A DNA stretch of 55,175 bases, from contig VBEF01000020.1 in NCBI GenBank assembly GCA_005881275.1, forward strand, positions 1 to 55,175, read 5' to 3'. A program made the position numbers and the translations under genes. Under the pieces are notes generated by a model that was not told the origin of the DNA, searched no databases, and worked only from the letters and a program-made list of their open reading frames with translations. Shown here piece by piece: positions 14,811 through 22,710 of this stretch; within the stretch, counting starts at the first letter, position 1; each line of letters begins with the position of its first letter. The stretch comes from Chloroflexota bacterium. GTDB lineage: Bacteria > Chloroflexota > Dormibacteria > Dormibacterales > Dormibacteraceae.

Positions 14811-17158
14811 TGCGCGCGACTCGGCAGTCGGGCCAGGTGATGGTGATCGTCGCCGTCTGGATCGTGGCGCTCGTGGGGTCCGCGGCCTTGATCCTGCTGA
14901 CCGGCTCTGTGGAGTGGCAGCGCAACCAGCTGCAGCAGCTCGCTGACCAATCCGCGCTCGATGCGGCGATGAAGGTCGGGGTCAGCTGCGACAACGCGAA
15001 GGCGGCCGCCGTCATCACCGCGGCCGACAACTTCCTCGCCACGCAGCGCACGCGCACCGGGAGCTTGACCGTCGGCGCCGGCACATGCGCCGGTGGTTTC
15101 ACGGGTACCGATACGTTCGCCGGCGGGCTGAGCGAGACGATCCACTACCCCTACCGCGCGCATCAGCAGCAGGTCGAGGTCACTCTCACCGTTTCGCTGC
15201 CGATCTCGTTCGGCGCCTATATGGGCGCGTCCAACACCAACGTGACGCGGCGCGCGGTCGCGCAGCAGCTCAACGCGTCGACGGCGGCTGTTTCGGCAAC
15301 GACCCTGTCGTGCACAGGCGGTCAGTTCAACGTTGCGGGCGGCATCGCCGCATCGAATGCCATCTCCCTGAGCGGCTCCTGCGCGGTGTACGCGCACGGC
15401 CGACTCGACGCGGCGTCGAACAGCTACTCCGACCTCGGCAACGTGTCTGTCTACGCGAATGGACAATCTTGGGTCGGCGGCGGCGGCTTGTGCGTCGGTG
15501 GCTCGAACACAGGGTCGAGCAACGCCGTCTGCGCCGACGGCTACCAGCTGTCCGGGCACAACGCGACAACGTGCGGCGCGAGTGGGACCAGCGCGTTCCT
15601 TTCCGCCGGCGATGCCGCCATCAACGCCAACCCGTGCGCGGCCGGCACGGGGGCCGTGCCGGTCCCCCCGCTCTCGACCGCTCTGCCGCCCGAGCCGAAC
15701 ACTGACGCGGCGGCGATCGGAACGCTTCGCAACAGCGGAGGTGGCGCCCTCGGTTCGGCGTGCGCTGCGGGCGGCGGCTACCCGAACATCACCGCGGGCG
15801 GAATCGTGGTCGGGACGGGGCTGGGACCGTCCCCGGCGGGCAAGGACGCCAGCGGCTTCTATCACTTCAAGCCCAGCTGTTACGGGTATCTCGACCTGAC
15901 GAGCATGAGGAGCGGCATCAGCAACCGGCAGATCGGGGCCGAAAGCGCTACGCAGACGCACTTCATCACCGCGACCATGCCGGGCGCAAGCCAGGCGGGA
16001 ACCCTTCTCGTGGCAACCGTGAGCGCGGCGTCGACACCCAACAAGTTCAGCGCACCTGCGGGGTGGGTCTCCGCGGCCGAAGCCAACCAGGTGGGCGAAG
16101 GCCGAAGCGAGATCTGGTACTACCCCAACAATCCCGGAGGGATCAACAGCACCACGTTCACCATGAACCCAGCCACCATCGGCGGCAACGCCCAGATCTC
16201 CGAGTGGCTGGGAGTCGCCACAGCCGCCCCACTGGACCAGTCCGGAACCTTGGCCGTACCGGTCGCGACGACGACGACGGTCATCGCCACCGTCGGCGCC
16301 ATGACCCAGTCGAGCGAGCTCGTCATCACCAGCGATGGCTTCAAGATCGCCGGCGGTCAGACATTTTCCCGAGGCGCCGGCTGGACTGGGCTGGTGACGG
16401 ACGTCGGCCAGGGCTACAGCTCGGAGTATCGCCTCGATCTCCCGGCCGGAGTCGCGGGCGAGACGCTGACGACCAGCCAGGGGTCCCTGTGGGCCAACGT
16501 GATCGCTACCTTCAAGCCCGCCGGTTCGGGAGGCGGCGCCGTGCTCGACCCCGGCTTCTACTACTTCAACGGTTCCGGTTTTGCGGGCGGCGGGGGCGTC
16601 TGCCTCAACGGCGGCGAGCTGCTGGCCCGGGATGTGACCCTCGAGTTCGTCAACCAGGCGGGTTTTTCGACAGGCACGTGCGCGGCGGGGGGCGGCGCCT
16701 CCTGCGGTGGCGGCACCTGCCAGTTCGGCTCGACCCCCTGCTCGATCTCAGCCTGCCCGCCCAGCGCGGTCGCCGACCCGGCCACGGCGGGCGGCAACAC
16801 CTGGTTCGCCGCCCCTTGTTCGGCCGCTCCTCCGCCCGTCAGCGGGAGCTCAGATCCGAGCTGCCCGGGATCGACCTGGTGCCCTGTGGGCAACCGGGCG
16901 TGCTGGAACCTGCTCGTCTGGGCACCGGCGAGCAACACGGGACAGATCGCGATCATCGGAACCTCCGCCAAGGCCTGGCTGCTCGGCTCCGTCTACTGGC
17001 CGGCGACCTGCACGTACACGGTGAACGGAAGCAGCGCGATCGACGGGACGGTCTTTTGCGGCACGTTTTCGGTCTCCGCGGCGGCCGGGGCCGGCCTGGC
17101 CGTCGGCAGCGACTACGGCATCAACACGGCGCTTGTGGAGGCCGTTCTTGTCGAATGA
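14810..17158 (+). CDS. Large TadG-like surface protein with inserted adhesin-type domain
   Basis: 782 residues. The N-terminus (RQSGQVMVIVAVWIVALVGSAALILLTGSVEWQR) is the TadG/Flp pilus assembly leader with one membrane helix, followed by LADQSALDAA as in TadG-like proteins. The rest is extracytoplasmic, rich in Gly, Ser, Ala and Cys. Residues about 385-575 form a distinct beta-sandwich-like block (QAGTLLVATVS, PAGWVSAAEANQ, SEWLGVATAAPLDQSG, ELVITSDGF) resembling domains found in phage and surface proteins. The C-terminus has cysteine pairs suggesting disulfides. Likely a tip or surface component mediating attachment. An in-frame open stretch upstream to 14387 is not used: the TGATG junction at 14810 fits. 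Confidence 0.8.
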   Translation: MRATRQSGQVMVIVAVWIVALVGSAALILLTGSVEWQRNQLQQLADQSALDAAMKVGVSCDNAKAAAVITAADNFLATQRTRTGSLTVGAGTCAGGFTGTDTFAGGLSETIHYPYRAHQQQVEVTLTVSLPISFGAYMGASNTNVTRRAVAQQLNASTAAVSATTLSCTGGQFNVAGGIAASNAISLSGSCAVYAHGRLDAASNSYSDLGNVSVYANGQSWVGGGGLCVGGSNTGSSNAVCADGYQLSGHNATTCGASGTSAFLSAGDAAINANPCAAGTGAVPVPPLSTALPPEPNTDAAAIGTLRNSGGGALGSACAAGGGYPNITAGGIVVGTGLGPSPAGKDASGFYHFKPSCYGYLDLTSMRSGISNRQIGAESATQTHFITATMPGASQAGTLLVATVSAASTPNKFSAPAGWVSAAEANQVGEGRSEIWYYPNNPGGINSTTFTMNPATIGGNAQISEWLGVATAAPLDQSGTLAVPVATTTTVIATVGAMTQSSELVITSDGFKIAGGQTFSRGAGWTGLVTDVGQGYSSEYRLDLPAGVAGETLTTSQGSLWANVIATFKPAGSGGGAVLDPGFYYFNGSGFAGGGGVCLNGGELLARDVTLEFVNQAGFSTGTCAAGGGASCGGGTCQFGSTPCSISACPPSAVADPATAGGNTWFAAPCSAAPPPVSGSSDPSCPGSTWCPVGNRACWNLLVWAPASNTGQIAIIGTSAKAWLLGSVYWPATCTYTVNGSSAIDGTVFCGTFSVSAAAGAGLAVGSDYGINTALVEAVLVE

Positions 17159-17201
17159 GTTGCGCTTCGGCGTCCATTTTGTGAAGCTTGCGCCCAATTA
17201 A

Positions 17202-17996
17202 GTGTCCATAGCCACCTCCGTCCTGGCCCGTCCCCGCCGTGGGCGCCTCTACATCGTCATCGGCGCGGTGCTGGCGGTGCTCGCGTTCGCGACGGCCGCC
17301 GGGATCGCCAGCCTGCCCCTGATCCAGGGCAATACGACCGGGACGAAGGTCGTCGTGGCAAGCCACGACATCAAGGCGCGGACGGTGATCCAGGCCTCGG
17401 ACCTGACCATAAGCAGCATCAGCCAGCCCCCTCCGCAGGCGTTCGCGGCGGTCAAGGACGTCGCCGGCAAGGGCTCACGGGTCGACATCCCCGCGGGGAT
17501 GCCGGTCACGGCCAACCTCATCGCCCCGTCAGGTGACCTGCTCAGCACAAGCGACGTGGCGTACCTGCCGATCCCGAAAGGTTGGATCGCGGTCACCGTG
17601 CCGACGAGCGAACAGGTCGGCGTCGGTGGCTACGTCCAGGTCGGCGATCGGATCACGATCCTTGCCACGATCAACACGTCGTCCTTCGGCCAGAACCCGG
17701 GGAGGGCGGTCGTGCTGACGGTGTTTCGGGACGTGGACGTGCTGCGCGTCGGACCCGCCAGCAGCTCCACCACGTCCGGAATCGTCACGAGCAGCCTCAC
17801 GGTGCTCATGACCGCATGCGACTCCGAGTACCTGTTCTGGCTTCTCAACAACGCCTCGATGAAGTACGAGCTCGAGTCGTACACCGACTACCAGAGCGTG
17901 CCCACCGGCCCCGACAGCAAATGCCCCAACGTGTCGAAGGCCAGTGGCGTCGGGCCGAAAGACGTCGATACTCGCTGGGGCTTCACCACGCACTAG
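17202..17996 (+). CDS. cpaB: Tad pilus assembly protein CpaB (SAF domain)
   Basis: 264 residues: one membrane helix (about residues 17-40), then a SAF domain (KVVVASHDIKARTVIQASDLTI, IPAGMPVTANLI) and the RcpC/CpaB C-terminal region (VAVTVPTSEQVGVGGYVQVGDRITILATI is the hallmark of the family). In Gram-negatives CpaB works with the secretin; here no secretin gene is present, as in monoderm Tad loci. The start is GTG 17202, 43 bp after the TadG-like gene; tadB begins 3 bp after its stop. Confidence 0.9.
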   Translation: MSIATSVLARPRRGRLYIVIGAVLAVLAFATAAGIASLPLIQGNTTGTKVVVASHDIKARTVIQASDLTISSISQPPPQAFAAVKDVAGKGSRVDIPAGMPVTANLIAPSGDLLSTSDVAYLPIPKGWIAVTVPTSEQVGVGGYVQVGDRITILATINTSSFGQNPGRAVVLTVFRDVDVLRVGPASSSTTSGIVTSSLTVLMTACDSEYLFWLLNNASMKYELESYTDYQSVPTGPDSKCPNVSKASGVGPKDVDTRWGFTTH

Positions 17997-17999
17997 ATC

Positions 18000-18941
18000 G
18001 TGGGCACACCAATCATCCTGGTCGCCGTCGCGGCCGCAATCGGCGTCGGCCTCGTCGTCTACGGGATGGTGCGCTCGCAGCAGGCGGTGGGTCCGCAAGC
18101 TCAAGTCCGCGCCTCGTATCGAACGCTGGCTGACGTCCGGGAGCAGCTGAGGCGGCGGTTCGACTCCACCGGAACTCCGGCGTGGATCGCGTCCGAGCAG
18201 AGAATCAGCAGCCTGCAGCGTGACCTGATCAGCGCTGACATCGAGCTTCGCCCCTACGAGTTCCGGATCATCCAGGTCGTGACCGGGGTATTGCTCGGGA
18301 TCGTCGGTCTGCTGCGTTTCGGCCTCCGTCCCGAGTTCCTCGTGCTGGTGGTGATCGGCTACCTCCTCCCGTGGCTCTACCTGCGCAATCGCCGCGGGCA
18401 TCGCCTGCGCCAGTTCGACGCCGGGCTGCCGCGGGCGATGGAGCTGATCGCCAACTCCATGAAAGCGGGACAGTCGGTCGCTCAGTCGCTGACGGCGGTG
18501 ACCGACAACGCCAACCCGCCCGTGTCAGACGAGTTCGCGCTCGCGCGCCGCGAGATCGAGCTGGGCGCGTCGGTCGAGAGCGCGCTGAACAACATGGTCA
18601 AGAGAATCGGCAGCAACGACCTCCGGTTGATGGTTATGGTCATCACGATCCAGCGCTCGGTTGGTGGAGATCTGCCCGCGATCCTGGTGACGCTGACCGA
18701 CACGATGCGGCAGCGCGAGGAGATGAGAGCCGAGATCCTTGCCGCGACCGCTCAGTCACGAGCGACTTCGCTCATCATCACGCTCCTCCCGATCGTTGCA
18801 GCCGTGCTGCTCTACTTCGTCGTCCAGGATTACTTCCGGCCCATGCTCGTCAACCCGCTGGGCTGGGTCATGCTCGCCTTCGCCGGCTTCCTGCTGTTCA
18901 TCGGCAACCTGATCATTCGCCGGCTGACGGCGATCATATGA
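18000..18941 (+). CDS. tadB: Tad pilus inner-membrane platform protein TadB
   Basis: 313 residues with the T2SSF domain: cytoplasmic part FDAGLPRAMELIANSMKAGQSVAQSL and the second half SVGGDLPAILVTLTDTMRQREEMR, flanked by membrane helices near the N-terminus (two after residue 90) and two at the C-terminus. Forms the platform that receives force from CpaF. Start GTG 18000; the stop overlaps tadC (ATGA). Confidence 0.94.
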   Translation: MGTPIILVAVAAAIGVGLVVYGMVRSQQAVGPQAQVRASYRTLADVREQLRRRFDSTGTPAWIASEQRISSLQRDLISADIELRPYEFRIIQVVTGVLLGIVGLLRFGLRPEFLVLVVIGYLLPWLYLRNRRGHRLRQFDAGLPRAMELIANSMKAGQSVAQSLTAVTDNANPPVSDEFALARREIELGASVESALNNMVKRIGSNDLRLMVMVITIQRSVGGDLPAILVTLTDTMRQREEMRAEILAATAQSRATSLIITLLPIVAAVLLYFVVQDYFRPMLVNPLGWVMLAFAGFLLFIGNLIIRRLTAII

Positions 18942-19870
18942 ACGCGCTGCCGATCCTTATCATCGGCGTCGCGGCCGCTGTCGGCGCTTACCTGCTGACC
19001 GTCGGCATCATCGCGTCGCGGGCCGCGGACGCCGCGACGATGGCCCGCGAGCGCCTCGCCCGCCAAGAGGTCGGCCTCGGCCAGAGCGCCGTCGCGCTGG
19101 AGATGGAGAAACCGCTGGGCCAGCGTCTCACCGCGCCGATGCGGCGCTGGTTGGACCGCCAGATGATGCGGATGACGCCCGAGGCACAGGCGGCGCATTA
19201 CCGGCGTCAGCTCGACTTCGCCGGCAACCCCATGAACCTCGATCCCGCCGGTCTTCAGACGTTGAGGATCGCCGCAGCAGCCGCGCTCGGAGCCATCGGA
19301 ACCGCAGTCGGCATGTTCATCGGCACACCTTTCGCCACCGGCATCGCGCTCGTGGTCGGGGTGGCGGTCGGCTTCTACCTCCCGGTGATCTGGCTGGACC
19401 AGGTCGTGCGCGAGCGCCGTACGGAGCTCGAGGCGACGCTGCCGAATGCCCTAGACGTGGTCGCGATCAGCATGGAGGCAGGGCTTGGCCTGGACCGCGC
19501 CCTGGAGCAGCTCGTGCGCCACCAGGACGATTCGCTCACCCTGCTGCTGGCTCGTGCGCTGCGCGAGATTCAGCTCGGCCGGCCCCGCGCCGCGGCACTC
19601 GTCGAGATGGCCGAGGCAACCGGCATCGACGACTTCACCTCGCTGATCCGGGGCATCCTCTACGCGGAGCGCACCGGGGTGCCGATCTCGCGGACCATCG
19701 CCGCGCACGCCGCGCAGATGCGCGTCAAACGCAGGCTCAAGATCCGCACCGAGGCAGCCCGCGCGTCGCTGAAGATCCTCCTCCCGACGGTAGGCTGCGT
19801 ATTTCCCACGCTGTGGCTCGTTCTGCTGGGACCGGCTCTGCTCGTCGTGCTCACGATGAGCAGCAAATGA
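18938..19870 (+). CDS. tadC: Tad pilus inner-membrane platform protein TadC
   Basis: 310 residues, T2SSF domain: TLPNALDVVAISMEAGLGLDRALEQL and ERTGVPISRTIAAHAAQMRVKRR, with an N-terminal helix, two central helices and a C-terminal helix. Partner of TadB. Last gene of the rightward tad operon; it converges with the MBL gene, 3 bp apart. No flp pilin or prepilin peptidase (tadV/cpaA) is found in this operon. Confidence 0.94.
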   Translation: MNALPILIIGVAAAVGAYLLTVGIIASRAADAATMARERLARQEVGLGQSAVALEMEKPLGQRLTAPMRRWLDRQMMRMTPEAQAAHYRRQLDFAGNPMNLDPAGLQTLRIAAAAALGAIGTAVGMFIGTPFATGIALVVGVAVGFYLPVIWLDQVVRERRTELEATLPNALDVVAISMEAGLGLDRALEQLVRHQDDSLTLLLARALREIQLGRPRAAALVEMAEATGIDDFTSLIRGILYAERTGVPISRTIAAHAAQMRVKRRLKIRTEAARASLKILLPTVGCVFPTLWLVLLGPALLVVLTMSSK

Positions 19871-19873
19871 CGC

Positions 19874-20500
19874 TCAGGTAAGGAACGGGTTCATTCGGCG
19901 CTCGCGCCCGATCGTCGTGGCCTGCCCGTGCCCGCTGTAGACGATCGCATCGTCCGGCTGTGAGAGCAGCTTCGACCTGATTCCCTCGAGCAGCGCGGCG
20001 CCGTCCGCGTTGGCGAAGTCGGAGCGGCCGATCGACCCCGCGAACAGGGCGTCGCCCGTGAAGAGGTAGCCGTCGATCTTCAGCGTCACGCCGCCGGGGC
20101 TGTGGCCCGGGGTGTGCAGGACCTCGAACTCGAGCGACCCGGCGCGGTAAGGCTCGCCTTCGACCAGAGACGTCACGTTGTCCAGGCGTGTCGCGATCGG
20201 GCCGAACTCTCTGCGCAGGGGCCTACCCTTTTCGATCACGTCCTTCTCTGCCTCGTGGACCGCGATGGGGATGGGCCCGAACGCCATGCGCAGCTCATGC
20301 AGTCCCGCGATGTGGTCGATGTCGGTGTGGGTCAGGAGGATCGCCTTGACTTTGGCGCCTCTCTGTTTTGCGATGTCGATGACGAGCTCAGGCTCGAGGT
20401 TGGAGTCGATGACGACAGCGTCATGCGTGGCCTCGTCCTCGACCAGGTAGGAATTAGTGCCAAAGCGGCTGTCGGCGGTCGGTTCTACTCGAACAGTCAC
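19874..20500 (-). CDS. MBL-fold hydrolase (glyoxalase II-like)
   Basis: 208 residues, metallo-beta-lactamase fold of the glyoxalase II-like kind. Metal motif THTDIDHIAG departs from THxHxDH: the second His is Asp. Later ligands are typical (HTPGHSPGG, FTGDALF, VYSGHG). Probably a thioester or related hydrolase; substrate unknown. It begins 3 nt after the rel stop, so it is cotranscribed with rel. Confidence 0.85.
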   Translation of the reverse strand: MTVRVEPTADSRFGTNSYLVEDEATHDAVVIDSNLEPELVIDIAKQRGAKVKAILLTHTDIDHIAGLHELRMAFGPIPIAVHEAEKDVIEKGRPLRREFGPIATRLDNVTSLVEGEPYRAGSLEFEVLHTPGHSPGGVTLKIDGYLFTGDALFAGSIGRSDFANADGAALLEGIRSKLLSQPDDAIVYSGHGQATTIGRERRMNPFLT

Positions 20501-20503
20501 GCT

Positions 20504-22633
20504 CTAGGAGGCTTCGCGGGCGACGGTGTGCACGTCTTTCACGCTTTCGAGCTTCTCCATCAGGCGTGAGAGCTGCGCGAGCGAATCGATCTCGACAGTC
20601 GCCGAAACGACGGCCGTCTTGTCGTCATACACGTGCACTTCGAGGGCCGACATGTTGACGTGGTTCTCGGCGACGACGGTGGCGATGTCGCGCATCAGGC
20701 CCTGGCGGTCCCATGCCTCGATCTTGATCGCGACCGGGTAGAGATGCGTCGCGTCCGACTCCCAGTCCACCGGCACCACGCGTGCCGAGTCCTGCGCGTT
20801 GACCGCGTTGATGCAATCCGCGCGATGGACCGTCACACCCTTGCCCCGTGTCGTGTAGCCGACGATCGCGTCGCCCGGCACCGGCTGGCAGCACGTGGCG
20901 ATCGTGGTGAGGATTCCTTTCTCTCCGCGCACCAGGACGCGGGGCGTCGGCTGCACCTGAGGGATCAGCGGAATCGTGCGGAGGTCGCTCCCCGGCGTCT
21001 CCACGTTGAGGGCCATGCGCATGACGACCGAATGCGGCGACAGGTCGCCGTAGCCGATCGCAGCCAGGAAGTCATCCACCGTCGGGTACCTGGACAGGTT
21101 TGCGATCTCCAGCAGCTTTGGCTCGGCCAGGTCGTCGAGGTTGAGTCGGTGCATCCGGTGGAGCTCCTTGTCGAGCAGGTCGTGTCCCTTGGCGACGTTC
21201 TCCTCGCGGCGCTGGCTCTTGAACCACTTGCGGATGCGCTCCTTGGCCGAGGCGCTCTTGACGAAGTTCAGCCAGTCGCGGCTCGGGCCATGCGGTCCCT
21301 TCGAGGTCAGGATCTCGACGATCTCGCCGTTCTGGAGCGCGTAGTCGAGGGGAACCATCCGGCCGTTCACCTTGGCTCCGATGCAGCGGTGGCCCACCTC
21401 GGTGTGGATGCGATAAGCGAAGTCGACCGGGGTGGAATCCGCCGGCAGGTTGATCACGTCGCCTCGCGGCGTAAAAACGTAGACCTCGTCCTGGAACAGG
21501 TCGACCTTGACCGTGTTGAGGAACGACTCGGCGTCCCCCACCTCGTTCTGCCACTCGAGCAGGCTGCGCAGCCACGACAGCTTCTGGTCGAAGCTGGCGT
21601 CCTTGCCGCCTTCCTTATAAGTCCAGTGCGCGGCCACGCCGAACTCGGCCACACGGTGCATCTCCTGTGTGCGGATCTGGATCTCGATCGGCTCGCCGGT
21701 ATGAGTGATGACCGTGGTGTGCAGGGACTGGTAGCCGTTGGACTTAGGCATCGCGATGTAGTCCTTGAAGCGGCCTGGCATCGGCTTCCAGAGGGAGTGC
21801 ACGACCCCCAGGACGCCGTAGCAATCGCGCACCGACTCGACCTGGACCCGAATCGCCGACAGGTCGTAGATCTCGGAGAAGTCCTTGCTCTCGCGGGTCA
21901 TCTTCTGCCAGACCGAGTAGATGTGTTTCGGCCGCCCGGTGATATCGGCCTGTATGCCCACCTTCTCGAGCTCGCGGCCGAGGATCTCGCGCAGGTCGGA
22001 GACCAGCGCCTCGCGCTCGTCGCGCTTCCGCGCGATCCGTTTGACGACATCGTCGTACGCCTCGGGCTCGAGGTTGCGGAAGGCGAGGTCTTCGAGCTCC
22101 CACTTGATCTGGCCGATGCCGAGCCGGTGAGCCAGCGGGGCGTAGATGTCGAGCGTCTCGTGCGAGATCTTGCGGCGCTTGGCCTCGGTGAGCGGCTCCA
22201 GCGTCCGCATGTTGTGGAGCCGGTCGGCCAGCTTGATGAGGACGACCCGGAGGTCTTCCGCCATCGCCACCATCATCTTGCGGATGTTCTCCGCCTGCTG
22301 CTGCTGGTCAGTGCGCAGGGAGATCCGGCCCAGCTTGGTGACACCCTCCACCAGGCGCGCCACCTCAGGGCCAAACTCCCGCTTGACCTCTTCGGCGGTC
22401 AGATTCGTGTCTTCCACGGTGTCGTGGAGCAGGGCGGCGGCGATAGTCTCCGCATCGAGCTCCAGGTCGGCGAGGATGGCGGCCACCTCCAGCGGGTGGT
22501 TGACGTAGTCCTCCCCTGACAGCCGGCGCTGGCCGTTGTGGGCGGTCGCCGCCCGCTCGTACGCCCGGCGGACCATCTGCTGGCCGATGGGATCGAGGTG
22601 GTCGGCGACCCTGAGGAGCTCTGAAACCGTCAC
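20504..22633 (-). CDS. rel: Bifunctional (p)ppGpp synthetase/hydrolase Rel
   Basis: 709 residues, the long RSH type. HD hydrolase domain (EDYVNHPLEVAAIL, AALLHDTVEDT), synthetase domain (YDLSAIRVQV, RFKDYIAMPKSNGYQSLHT, EFGVAAHWTYKEG), TGS domain (VYVFTPRGDVINLPADSTPVDFAY), the Cys-containing zinc-finger-like region (TIATCCQPVPGDAIVGY) and a C-terminal ACT domain. All hallmark residues for both activities appear intact. It controls the stringent response. Start GTG 22633, diverging from the GAF/HD-GYP gene with 77 bp between. Confidence 0.96.
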   Translation of the reverse strand: MTVSELLRVADHLDPIGQQMVRRAYERAATAHNGQRRLSGEDYVNHPLEVAAILADLELDAETIAAALLHDTVEDTNLTAEEVKREFGPEVARLVEGVTKLGRISLRTDQQQQAENIRKMMVAMAEDLRVVLIKLADRLHNMRTLEPLTEAKRRKISHETLDIYAPLAHRLGIGQIKWELEDLAFRNLEPEAYDDVVKRIARKRDEREALVSDLREILGRELEKVGIQADITGRPKHIYSVWQKMTRESKDFSEIYDLSAIRVQVESVRDCYGVLGVVHSLWKPMPGRFKDYIAMPKSNGYQSLHTTVITHTGEPIEIQIRTQEMHRVAEFGVAAHWTYKEGGKDASFDQKLSWLRSLLEWQNEVGDAESFLNTVKVDLFQDEVYVFTPRGDVINLPADSTPVDFAYRIHTEVGHRCIGAKVNGRMVPLDYALQNGEIVEILTSKGPHGPSRDWLNFVKSASAKERIRKWFKSQRREENVAKGHDLLDKELHRMHRLNLDDLAEPKLLEIANLSRYPTVDDFLAAIGYGDLSPHSVVMRMALNVETPGSDLRTIPLIPQVQPTPRVLVRGEKGILTTIATCCQPVPGDAIVGYTTRGKGVTVHRADCINAVNAQDSARVVPVDWESDATHLYPVAIKIEAWDRQGLMRDIATVVAENHVNMSALEVHVYDDKTAVVSATVEIDSLAQLSRLMEKLESVKDVHTVAREAS

Positions 22634-22710
22634 TTTGTGCCTGGCATGAAGTTTAAGTTCGGTATCTAGCTTCCCCTTCGGAACACAAACCTAGACTTAC
22701 TCGCCGCCAG

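Noticed and set aside
20633..22519. Plus-strand 628-codon open frame opposite rel
   Set aside because: Antisense shadow; rel has every conserved domain on the minus strand.
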